34,259 nt of DNA from NCBI GenBank assembly GCA_945957375.1, contig CAMFKX010000019.1, positions 1 through 34,259 of the forward strand, in the 5' to 3' direction. The DNA comes from an uncultured Roseiarcus sp. (lineage in GTDB: Bacteria; Pseudomonadota; Alphaproteobacteria; Rhizobiales; Beijerinckiaceae). The position numbers and the translations under genes were made by a program. The notes under the pieces were generated by a model. The model had not been told where the DNA came from. It did no database searches and worked only from the letters and a program-made list of their open reading frames with translations. Shown here in pieces: positions 19,001-25,663 of the stretch (within the stretch, counting starts at the first letter, position 1; every line of letters starts with the position of its first letter).

Positions 19001-19768
19001 TCAGCCGGCCATCGTCAGGCCGCCGGACACGCTGAGCACCTGTCCGGTGACATAGGCGGCGTCGTCGCTGGCGAAGAACAGGATCGCGCCGGGCAGGTCG
19101 TCCGGCTGGCCGATGCGTCCGAGCGGGATCGAGCGGGTGAAGGCCTCGACCAGCTTCTCCGGGTTGGAGGCGCCCTCCTTGAAGCCGGCGAACAGCGCGG
19201 TGTCGGTCGGGCCGGGGCAGACGACGTTGACCGTGACGCCGTGGCGGGCGTGCTCGCGGGCCATGGTCTTCGAGAAAGCGACGAGCCCGCCCTTGCACGC
19301 CGCGTAGACGGCCTCGCCCGACGAGCCGACGCGCGCGGCGTCGGAGGCGATGTTGACGATCCGCCCCGACCGGCGCTCGGCCATGCCCGGCAGGACCGCG
19401 TGATGCATATGCAACGCGCCGACGAGGTTGATCGCGATCAGCTTCTCCCACTCGACCGGCTCGGTCTTCAGGAAGGGCTTGAACACGTCCCAGCCGGCGT
19501 TGTTGACGAGGACGCTGATCGGGCCAAGCTCCGCCGTGACGGCGGCGATCGCGGCGTCGACGTCGGCGCGCCGCGCGATGTCGCAGGCGAAAGCCGCCGC
19601 GAGGCCGCCGCAGGCGCGGATGTCGGCCGCGACCCTTTCCGCGGCGTCGCGGTTGAGGTCGAGAACGGCGACCGTCGCGCCCTCCTGGGCGAACCGGCGC
19701 GCGGTCGCGCCGCCGATTCCTCCCCCGCCGCCGGTGACCACCACGACCTTGCCTGCAAACCGCGCCAT
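19001..19768 (-). CDS. badH: 2-hydroxycyclohexanecarboxyl-CoA dehydrogenase (SDR)
   Basis: Oxidises 2-hydroxycyclohexanecarboxyl-CoA to the 2-keto form with NAD. The 255-residue short-chain dehydrogenase has TGGGGGIG at 12-19, NNAG in VLVNNAGWDVF, the catalytic Ser in IASDAA, and the YxxxK pair in VYAACKGG. The length and the WDVFKPFLKT segment fit BadH. The start at 19768 follows GGGAGGG; the extra 25 Arg-rich residues of the longer frame are unlikely. It is the first gene of the operon and is divergent from the MarR regulator, sharing a 133-base control region. The hydratase that would make its substrate (BadK) is not in this window. Confidence 0.9.
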   Translation of the reverse strand: MARFAGKVVVVTGGGGGIGGATARRFAQEGATVAVLDLNRDAAERVAADIRACGGLAAAFACDIARRADVDAAIAAVTAELGPISVLVNNAGWDVFKPFLKTEPVEWEKLIAINLVGALHMHHAVLPGMAERRSGRIVNIASDAARVGSSGEAVYAACKGGLVAFSKTMAREHARHGVTVNVVCPGPTDTALFAGFKEGASNPEKLVEAFTRSIPLGRIGQPDDLPGAILFFASDDAAYVTGQVLSVSGGLTMAG

Positions 19769-19843
19769 GCCTCGCACCCTCCCGTGACGCCGCCGGAGCG
19801 CCCTCCCCGCGCCTTGCGGCGTGAGGAGGCTTCGGCTGGACAT

Positions 19844-19872
19844 TTAAAACAACATGTTGTCATATCTATCAA
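19844..19872 (-). promoter_or_regulatory. badH promoter region with palindrome ACAACATGTTGT (candidate BadR operator)
   Basis: A perfect 12-bp palindrome ACAACATGTTGT lies at 19849-19860 between the divergent badH and marR starts. On the minus strand TTGATA (19872-19867) and the weak TTTTAA (19849-19844) are 17 bases apart, which places the palindrome in the spacer where a repressor would block transcription. Binding by the neighbouring MarR protein is inferred. The same core occurs at 27254-27263. Confidence 0.5.
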
Positions 19873-19901
19873 CGATCCGGGCGATACGCAAGAGGGTCCC
19901 C

Positions 19902-20426
19902 ATGACGAAAAGCGACGGCCAAGCCCGGATAATGGAAAGCGACGCGAAGATTGAACTGGCCAACCGGCTGTTCTTCCGTCTCTATCAATGCGCAAATATG
20001 TTGCATAAAACCGGCAGTCGGGCGGTCGAGGCCGAGGGCCTGACCACGCAGCAATGGGCGGTGCTGGGGGCGTTGTCGCGCGACGCGGTCGAAGGCGGAA
20101 TGAGCGTCGGCGACCTCGCTCGCTACCTGATGGTCAGCCGCCAGAACCTCGCCGGGCTCATCGGCCGTATGGAGCGCGACGGCCATGTCGCGATCGCGCC
20201 CGATTCCCGCGATCGGCGCTCGCGCGTCATCACCATGACCGAGGCGGGCCGGCACGTCTGGCGCGACCTCGCGCAACCGAAGATCCGCGCCTACTACGCG
20301 GAGGCGCTGGCCGGCTTCTCGATCAACGATTCGGCCCACATGCTGCATTACCTTCTGAAGATCATCGACAACATGCGCCGCGTGGACAACGCCGCAGCCG
20401 ACGGCGACGCCGATCCCCCAGCGTAG
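19902..20426 (+). CDS. badR: MarR-family regulator, BadR-like
   Basis: The 174-residue protein is a MarR-type winged helix regulator. The DNA-binding region is visible as MSVGDLARYLMVSRQNLAGLIGRMERDGHV, followed by the wing PDSRDRRSRVITMTEAG. In R. palustris BadR controls cyclohexanecarboxylate and badHI genes and responds to a pathway CoA ester. Here the gene is divergent from badH with the palindrome in between, the same arrangement expected of that regulator. The start at 19902 follows AGAGGG; the frame is open 48 bases further, but that stretch runs into the palindrome. A partial dyad at 19988-20006 inside the gene resembles the operator half-site and may be chance. Confidence 0.85.
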   Translation: MTKSDGQARIMESDAKIELANRLFFRLYQCANMLHKTGSRAVEAEGLTTQQWAVLGALSRDAVEGGMSVGDLARYLMVSRQNLAGLIGRMERDGHVAIAPDSRDRRSRVITMTEAGRHVWRDLAQPKIRAYYAEALAGFSINDSAHMLHYLLKIIDNMRRVDNAAADGDADPPA

Positions 20427-20600
20427 CGTCGTGTCGCCGAGCGCTCGGCGGCGGTTCCCAGGCCCCAAGGAAAGCGGCGCCGCCTGTGAAGACTCACGCC
20501 ACGGCATCGAGGAATATATCGAGTTAAAATACATACTGATGGGGGGGACTCGGGCGCCGGGCGAAAGACAAGACCATCCATATCAAATATAGAAACGCCT

Positions 20601-20655
20601 TTGACTTGTTGTCAGGCGTCCTTAATATTGACTTGATTCAATATCCTCCTATAGA
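20601..20655 (+). promoter_or_regulatory. Kinase promoter region with FNR/FixK-like dyad
   Basis: The 374-base spacer 20427-20800 is AT-rich after 20500. It contains TTGA-N6-TCAA at 20628-20641, inside a longer ATATTGA/TCAATAT dyad (20625-20644), which resembles FNR/FixK boxes. A near-identical direct repeat TTGACTTG(T/A)T occurs at 20601-20610 and 20628-20637. A sigma-70-like pair, TTGACT (20628-20633) and TATAGA (20650-20655), is 16 bases apart, so the dyad would overlap the -35 and could equally be a repressor site. Confidence 0.4.
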
Positions 20656-20720
20656 CTCGACCTGTCCGGCGCCGGACCCCGATCCGTGCGCAGCGTCCGG
20701 GGCGCCGGGCGCCCAAAGCC

Positions 20721-20804
20721 ATGAAGCGCGTCGAGAGCACGGGGTTCAGCCTGTCGCCGGCGACGGCAACGGCGGGACCGTTCGGCCTCAGGAGGTGGAA
20801 TTGA
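20721..20804 (+). CDS. Possible 27-residue leader ORF overlapping the kinase start
   Basis: An ATG at 20721 opens a 27-codon frame ending in TGA at 20802-20804. The stop overlaps the TTG start of the kinase at 20801 (ATTGA). The kinase ribosome binding site AGGAGG lies inside this frame. This could couple kinase translation to the leader, but no good ribosome binding site precedes the small frame and the peptide has no recognisable features. Confidence 0.22.
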   Translation: MKRVESTGFSLSPATATAGPFGLRRWN

Positions 20805-22699
20805 CCGCCGAAGCGACCTCGCTGGCGAGGATTCTCGACCTCGCCAACATCATCGTGCAGGAGCCGGACGGCGCCATCCTGCACTGGAGCTCCGGCTGCG
20901 AGCGGCTCTACGGCTGGAGGCGCGACGAGGCCGTGGGTCGAACGACGCAGGATCTGCTGAAGACAGAATATCCCGTCCCGCGCGACGAGATTCTGCGCAT
21001 CCTGCGCGACCACGACAACTGGGAAGGCGAGGTCGTCCACCACACGAAGTCCGGCTGGCCGTTGGCGATCCGGACGCTGTGCGTCGCGCGCAAGTCCGAG
21101 GACGGCGCCCTCCGCTCGATCCTTCAGAACAATATCGACGTCACCGGATTGAAGCGGGCGAAGGAGGACCTGTCCGAGCGCGAGGCGCTGCTCCGCTCGA
21201 TCCTCGACACCGTCCCCGAGGCGATGGTGGTGATCGACGAACGCGGAATCATCCGTTCGTTCAGCGCGGCCGCTTCCGAAATGTTCGGCTACCGCCGCGA
21301 CGAGCTGATCGGCGAGAACGTCAAGATCCTGATGCCCGAGCCCTATGCATCCGGGCACGACGGCTACCTCGACAATTACCTGCGCACGGGCGAGAAGCGG
21401 ATCATCGGTTATGGGCGGCTGGTGAAGGCCGTGACCAAGGCCGGCGTCGTCTTTCCGATCGAACTGTCGATCGGCGAGGCGCGGTCGAAGCACAGCCGAA
21501 TGTTCACCGGCTTCATCCGCGACCTGACCAGTCGCCAGAAGATGGAGGAAGAACTCCGCCAGTCGCAGAAGATGGAGGCGGTCGGGCAGCTCACCGGCGG
21601 CGTCGCGCACGATTTCAACAACATCCTGACCGCGGTGATCGCCAATCTGGAATTGCTCGCGCCGCAGCTCTCCGACCCCGACCAGCGCGAACTCGCCGAC
21701 GAGGCGCATGGAGCCGCGCGCGACGGCGCCCGGCTCGCCTCGCAGCTGCTCGCCTTCGGCCGGCGGCAGCCGCTCAACTCCGAGGCGACCGACGTCGGCG
21801 CGCTGCTCGCCAGTTTCTCGGCCCTGCTGCGTCGCACCCTCGGCGAGACGATCGAACTCAGGATCCAGGTTCCGGCGCACCCGCTCACCGCCATCATCGA
21901 CGGCGTGCAGCTGCAGAACGCGCTCCTGAATCTCGCGATCAACGCGCGCGACGCGATGCCGCGCGGCGGGCGGCTGACGATCGAGGTTGCGCCGGTGCGG
22001 CTCGACGCCGACTACGCCCAGTCCTATCCGGACGTGCGCACCGGCCGCTATGTGCTCGTGACCGTGTCCGACAGCGGTTCGGGCATGTCGGACGAGATCC
22101 GGCGGCGCGCCTTCGAGCCGTTCTTCACCACCAAGCCCACCGGCGCCGGCACCGGTCTCGGCCTCAGCATGGTCTACGGCTTCGTCAAGCAGTCGGGCGG
22201 GCACATCCAGATCTATTCGGAACTCGGACGCGGCACGAGCGTGCGGCTTTATCTGCCGCTCGCCGAAGGCGCGACGGCGGAAGCCGCCGCCCGGACGGTC
22301 GACGTCGAGCCCGAGGCGCTCGCCAAGGGGTCGGAGACGATCCTCCTCGTCGAGGACGACCCCCGCCTGCGCAAGGTGCTCAGCCGGCGATTGCGCAGCC
22401 TCGGCTACGAGATCGTCGAGGCCGACAACGGCGCCGCCGCCATGGCCGAGGTCGCGCGGCGGCCGGAGATCGCGCTCGTCTTCACCGACATGGTGATGCC
22501 CGGGGGGATGACCGGCCTCGAACTTGCGGAGGCCGCCCTCGCGGTGAAGCCCGAACTCAAGGTGCTGTTCACCTCGGGCTACGCCGAGCCGGCGATCGCC
22601 CGCCTCGGCCAGCAGAAGGGCGCCTGGCTCAAGAAACCGTACACGGCCGACGATCTCGCCGACAAGATCCGACAGGTGCTCGAAACGCCGGCCGAGTGA
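20801..22699 (+). CDS. Hybrid sensor histidine kinase with FixL-like PAS domain and receiver
   Basis: A cytoplasmic sensor with no membrane segments. Domain order in the 632 residues: PAS (about 8-118), second PAS (about 126-243), dimerisation/phosphoacceptor with H270 in [11 protein letters not shown], ATPase (N box NARDAM 381-386, FEPFFTTK 438-445, GTGLGLS 450-456), and a receiver (about 512-628) with phosphoacceptor D563 and K611. The second PAS closely resembles the FixL haem domain: H186 fits the proximal haem ligand and R206, exactly 20 residues later, the distal oxygen-contact arginine. Oxygen sensing is therefore plausible but not shown. The start is a TTG placed by a perfect AGGAGG (20790-20795), five bases upstream. 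No separate response-regulator gene is adjacent; the hydrolase gene follows 39 bases later. Confidence 0.85.
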   Translation: MTAEATSLARILDLANIIVQEPDGAILHWSSGCERLYGWRRDEAVGRTTQDLLKTEYPVPRDEILRILRDHDNWEGEVVHHTKSGWPLAIRTLCVARKSEDGALRSILQNNIDVTGLKRAKEDLSEREALLRSILDTVPEAMVVIDERGIIRSFSAAASEMFGYRRDELIGENVKILMPEPYASGHDGYLDNYLRTGEKRIIGYGRLVKAVTKAGVVFPIELSIGEARSKHSRMFTGFIRDLTSRQKMEEELRQSQKMEAVGQLTGGVAHDFNNILTAVIANLELLAPQLSDPDQRELADEAHGAARDGARLASQLLAFGRRQPLNSEATDVGALLASFSALLRRTLGETIELRIQVPAHPLTAIIDGVQLQNALLNLAINARDAMPRGGRLTIEVAPVRLDADYAQSYPDVRTGRYVLVTVSDSGSGMSDEIRRRAFEPFFTTKPTGAGTGLGLSMVYGFVKQSGGHIQIYSELGRGTSVRLYLPLAEGATAEAAARTVDVEPEALAKGSETILLVEDDPRLRKVLSRRLRSLGYEIVEADNGAAAMAEVARRPEIALVFTDMVMPGGMTGLELAEAALAVKPELKVLFTSGYAEPAIARLGQQKGAWLKKPYTADDLADKIRQVLETPAE

Positions 22700-22738
22700 A
22701 CGACCAAAGCCCATTTCCGAACCGACAAGACCTCCGCG

Positions 22739-23557
22739 ATGGCCAGCCATTCCGACTACCGCCTCGTCGCGCGCAGGGCCGGATTCGCTCAGCAGATGAA
22801 AATCACGGTCTCCGGCGCGGGCGAGGCGGCCGTGCTGCTCGGCAACGGCTTCGGCACGGACCAGCGGGTCTGGGCGAAGCTTCTGCCTTGGCTCGAGCCG
22901 CGCTTCCGCGTCGTCCGCTTCGACTGGATGATCGACCCGGTTCACTTCGACGCCGCCTGCTACGCCTCGCTCGACAGGTTCGCCGAGGACATGCTCGCGG
23001 TCGTCGTCTCGGCCGGCTGCGCCCCGTGCACGCTCGTCGGCCATTCGATGAGCGCGATGATCGGGATGCTCGCCGCCAAACGCGACCCCGCGGCGTTCCG
23101 GCGCATCGTCATGATCGCCGCCGCGCCGTGCTACGTGATCGACGACGACTACCCGGTCGGCCTCGCCGCCGACGACATCGACGCGCTGCTCGACCGGATC
23201 GGCGACGACTACCTGGCGTGGTGCGACGACTTCTCGCCCGTCGCCGTCGGCCGCGGCGCCGAACCGGCGCTGGTCGACGACTTTCGCCAGAGTCTGCGCG
23301 CCATGCGCCCGGACGTCGCGCTGTCGATGGCGCGGACCGTGTTTCTGACGGACATGCGCGATCGGCTGTCGGGCTATGCGACGCCCACCGTCCTGATCCA
23401 GCCGTCCGACGATCCCATCGTTCCGGTCGCGGCCGGCGAATACCTCGCCCGCTGCTGGCCGCATGCGAGGCTGGAGCTGATCGAGGCGAGCGGCCACCTT
23501 CCGCACCTGACCGCCCCGGACACGCTGCGCGCGGCGCTGGCGCGCGCCCTCGGCTGA
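22739..23557 (+). CDS. RsbQ-like alpha/beta hydrolase
   Basis: This 272-residue alpha/beta hydrolase resembles RsbQ of Bacillus subtilis and the KAI2/D14 receptors. Features are GNGFGTDQRVW (35-45), nucleophile S103 in VGHSMSAMIG, an acid at D224 or D225 in PSDDPIVP, and H253 in SGHLPHL. RsbQ acts as a partner of PAS-containing signalling proteins, and hydrolase-PAS pairs with different output domains have been described. Here it directly follows a double-PAS histidine kinase on the same strand with a 39-base gap, so it probably supplies or perceives a small ligand for that kinase. A second start at M20 is possible. The ribosome binding site is weak. Confidence 0.87.
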   Translation: MASHSDYRLVARRAGFAQQMKITVSGAGEAAVLLGNGFGTDQRVWAKLLPWLEPRFRVVRFDWMIDPVHFDAACYASLDRFAEDMLAVVVSAGCAPCTLVGHSMSAMIGMLAAKRDPAAFRRIVMIAAAPCYVIDDDYPVGLAADDIDALLDRIGDDYLAWCDDFSPVAVGRGAEPALVDDFRQSLRAMRPDVALSMARTVFLTDMRDRLSGYATPTVLIQPSDDPIVPVAAGEYLARCWPHARLELIEASGHLPHLTAPDTLRAALARALG

Positions 23558-23591
23558 CGGATTGAGGGCGACTCGCAACTGTCGCCGCGCA

Positions 23592-23627
23592 GCCGATTTC
23601 AAGGACTTGGTTGCGAAAAACTGCAAC
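23592..23627 (+). repeat. Dispersed repeat, copy 2 (first copy at 10600-10635)
   Basis: GCCGATTTCAAGGACTT (23592-23608) and CTGCAAC (23621-23627), with the same 12-base spacing as copy 1. It begins 34 bases after the hydrolase stop. Confidence 0.6.
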
Positions 23628-23673
23628 GTTTGCGGTCGCGACGCGCGACAAGAGGGCGCGGCCTCGACCGGAG

Positions 23674-23713
23674 GGCGCGCGTCCCGCGCGCCGGGGCGGC
23701 GGGACGCCGCCCC
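23674..23713. terminator. Two adjacent GC-rich hairpins downstream of the hydrolase gene
   Basis: GGCGCGCG/CGCGCGCC (23674-23692, loop TCC) is immediately followed by GGGGCGGCG/CGCCGCCCC (23693-23713, loop GGA). There is no T-tract, so intrinsic termination is uncertain; 3'-end stabilisation or a REP-like role is possible. Confidence 0.4.
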
Positions 23714-23816
23714 TCCCGGAGCGCGCGGAGCAAAAGCGAAGCGCGATGGCGGACGGCATCATCCGGACAGCATGACTCGCTTTCTGAATTTCTGAAATGA
23801 TTTGTTTTCAGAGGGG

Positions 23817-23912
23817 CTCTGTAGCCGCGCTCGGCGAGCGCGGCCAGACGCGGTCAGCGCGGCCAGACGCGGTCAGCGCGGCCAGACGCGGTCATCGACC
23901 GCGTCTACAGAG
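23817..23912. repeat. Composite palindromic element with 3 x 19-bp tandem repeat
   Basis: The outer inverted repeats CTCTGTAG (23817-23824) and CTACAGAG (23905-23912) enclose a hairpin GCCGCGCTC/GAGCGCGGC (23824-23844) and three perfect copies of GCGCGGCCAGACGCGGTCA (23838-23856, 23857-23875, 23876-23894). The last copy also forms a 10-bp stem, AGACGCGGTC/GACCGCGTCT (23884-23906). An additional GACGCGGTC occurs at 23914. The rest of the 23558-24005 spacer holds the other hairpins and the ahcY terminator and no gene. Confidence 0.75.
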
Positions 23913-23939
23913 GGACGCGGTCGACCCCGGCTTCGCAAC

Positions 23940-23972
23940 AAAAAGCGGCGGAAGCGTTTCCGCTCCCGCCGC
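23940..23972 (-). terminator. Rho-independent terminator of ahcY
   Basis: Read leftward from ahcY, GCGGCGGGAGCG (23972-23961), loop GAAA, and CGCTTCCGCCGC (23956-23945) form a 12-bp stem with one G-U pair, followed directly by TTTTT (23944-23940). It lies 33 bases after the ahcY stop. Confidence 0.88.
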
Positions 23973-24005
23973 CAAAATCGTGCAGGCTTTACTCCGTCGC
24001 GCCGA

Positions 24006-25409
24006 TCAGTAGCGATAGGCTTCCGGCTTGAACGGGCCGGTCTGCGACAGGCCGAGGTACTTCGCCTGCTCGTCGGTCATCTTGGTCAGCTTGGCGCCGA
24101 CCTTGGCGAGGTGCAGCGCGGCGACCTTCTCGTCGAGGTGCTTGGGCAGGGTGTAGACCTGCTTGTCGTACTGGCCCGGCTTGGTGAACAGTTCGATCTG
24201 CGCCAGCGTCTGATTGGTGAACGAGGCCGACATCACGAACGACGGGTGGCCCATCGCGTTGCCGAGGTTCACGAGGCGGCCTTCCGAGAGCAGGATCAGG
24301 CGCTTGCCGTCGGGGAACTCGATCTCGTCGACCTGCGGCTTGATGTTGTTCCACTTGTAGTTGCGCAGACCCGAGACCTGGATCTCGGAGTCGAAGTGGC
24401 CGATGTTGCACACCACCGCGCGGTCGCGCATGGCGCGCATGTGCTCGATGGTGATCACGTCGACGTTGCCGGTCGCGGTGACGAAGATGTCGGCGCGCGG
24501 GGCCGCATCCTCCATGGTCGTGACCTCATAGCCTTCCATCGCCGCCTGGAGCGCGCAGATCGGATCGATCTCCGACACCAGCACGCGGCAGCCGGCGTTG
24601 CGCAGGCTGGCCGCCGAGCCCTTGCCGACGTCGCCGAAGCCCGCGACCATCGCCACCTTGCCGGCCATCATCACGTCGGTGCCGCGGCGGATGCCGTCGA
24701 CGAGCGACTCGCGGCAGCCATAAAGGTTGTCGAACTTCGACTTGGTGACGCTGTCGTTGACGTTGATCGCCGGCCACAGAAGCTTGCCTTCCTTGGCCAT
24801 CAGATAAAGGCGATGCACGCCCGTCGTCGTCTCTTCGGTGACGCCGCGGATCGATTCGGCGTTCTTCTTGTACCAGCCGGGGCTCGACTTCAGCTTCGCC
24901 TTGATCGCGGCGAACAGCACTTCCTCTTCCTCGTTGGTCGCCTTTTCGAGGAAGGCGACGTCGCCCTGCTCGGCGCGCAGGCCGAGGTGGATCAGCAGCG
25001 TCGCGTCGCCGCCGTCGTCGAGGATCATGTTCGGCGCGCCGCCGTCCGACCAATCGAAGATGCGGTGGGTGTAGTCCCAGTAGTCGACCAGGCTCTCGCC
25101 CTTGATCGCGAACACCGGCGTGCCGGTCGCGGCGATCGCGGCCGCCGCGTGGTCCTGGGTCGAATAGATGTTGCACGAAGCCCAGCGCACGTCGGCGCCG
25201 AGCGACTTCAGCGTCTCGATCAGCACGCCGGTCTGAATGGTCATGTGCAGCGAGCCCGCGATGCGCGCGCCCTTGAGCGGCTGGCTCTTGGCGTATTCCT
25301 CGCGCGTGGCCATCAGGCCCGGCATCTCGGTCTCGGCGATGGAGAGTTCCTTGCGGCCGAAGGCGGCAAGGCCGATGTCGGCGACGGCGTAGTCGGCGGC
25401 TTTGGTCAT
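24006..25409 (-). CDS. ahcY: Adenosylhomocysteinase (S-adenosylhomocysteine hydrolase)
   Basis: Hydrolyses S-adenosylhomocysteine to adenosine and homocysteine, removing the inhibitory product of methylation and feeding methionine regeneration. The 467-residue length fits the family. The NAD-binding loop [10 protein letters not shown] is clear, as are the active-site segment [21 protein letters not shown] and the C-terminal KPEAYRY, in which the terminal Lys-Tyr is conserved. The gene is monocistronic, divergent from rpoN, and ends in a good terminator. The upstream region has AT-rich dyads that may bind a repressor. The ribosome binding site (GGGACCACGACC) is weak. Confidence 0.97.
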   Translation of the reverse strand: MTKAADYAVADIGLAAFGRKELSIAETEMPGLMATREEYAKSQPLKGARIAGSLHMTIQTGVLIETLKSLGADVRWASCNIYSTQDHAAAAIAATGTPVFAIKGESLVDYWDYTHRIFDWSDGGAPNMILDDGGDATLLIHLGLRAEQGDVAFLEKATNEEEEVLFAAIKAKLKSSPGWYKKNAESIRGVTEETTTGVHRLYLMAKEGKLLWPAINVNDSVTKSKFDNLYGCRESLVDGIRRGTDVMMAGKVAMVAGFGDVGKGSAASLRNAGCRVLVSEIDPICALQAAMEGYEVTTMEDAAPRADIFVTATGNVDVITIEHMRAMRDRAVVCNIGHFDSEIQVSGLRNYKWNNIKPQVDEIEFPDGKRLILLSEGRLVNLGNAMGHPSFVMSASFTNQTLAQIELFTKPGQYDKQVYTLPKHLDEKVAALHLAKVGAKLTKMTDEQAKYLGLSQTGPFKPEAYRY

Positions 25410-25467
25410 GTGGTCGTGGTCCCGGTTATTGATGACGCTCCCCTATCAGGGGTCCGCGCATAACGCA

Positions 25468-25496
25468 ATAAAGATATAAGCAAATCTTTATATCAA
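25468..25496 (-). promoter_or_regulatory. AT-rich double dyad upstream of ahcY
   Basis: Two interleaved inverted repeats: ATAAAGA (25468-25474) with TCTTTAT (25485-25491), and GATATAA (25473-25479) with TTATATC (25488-25494). A TTGATA hexamer on the minus strand (25496-25491) overlaps them, so they probably cover the ahcY core promoter. An ArsR-type S-adenosylhomocysteine-responsive repressor is a reasonable candidate binder, but its gene is not in the window. A small stem CCCCT/AGGGG lies in the leader at about 25440-25453. The rest of the ahcY-rpoN spacer shows nothing else nameable. Confidence 0.45.
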
Positions 25497-25663
25497 ATTT
25501 CGGTTCGCCTTGGACGGCGTGCCGCCGGCGCGGCGATTCGCCCGGCGGGCGTTTTGTCGCAACCGAATTTTCTGGGCGAGCGGCGGAGGCTTCTATACAC
25601 TATGCGGCCAAGCAAGAACTGCGCCGCGCACCGGAGAGGCGCGGACGGGCGGTACGGGGTGTT

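Noticed and set aside
20612-23626. Open frame of 1004 codons on the minus strand
   Set aside because: It is antisense to the kinase and the RsbQ-like hydrolase; low-complexity composition and no recognisable domain.
23791-23812. TCTGAAA/TTTCAGA inverted repeat as a promoter or operator
   Set aside because: It lies between convergent gene ends with no start nearby; probably part of the repeat-rich spacer.
23838-23894. CRISPR-like array
   Set aside because: The three 19-bp units are directly tandem with no spacers, and no cas genes are present.
25410-25467. SAH or SAM-II riboswitch in the ahcY leader
   Set aside because: Only a short CCCCT/AGGGG stem is visible; I cannot match the conserved cores. 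A covariance-model search would decide.
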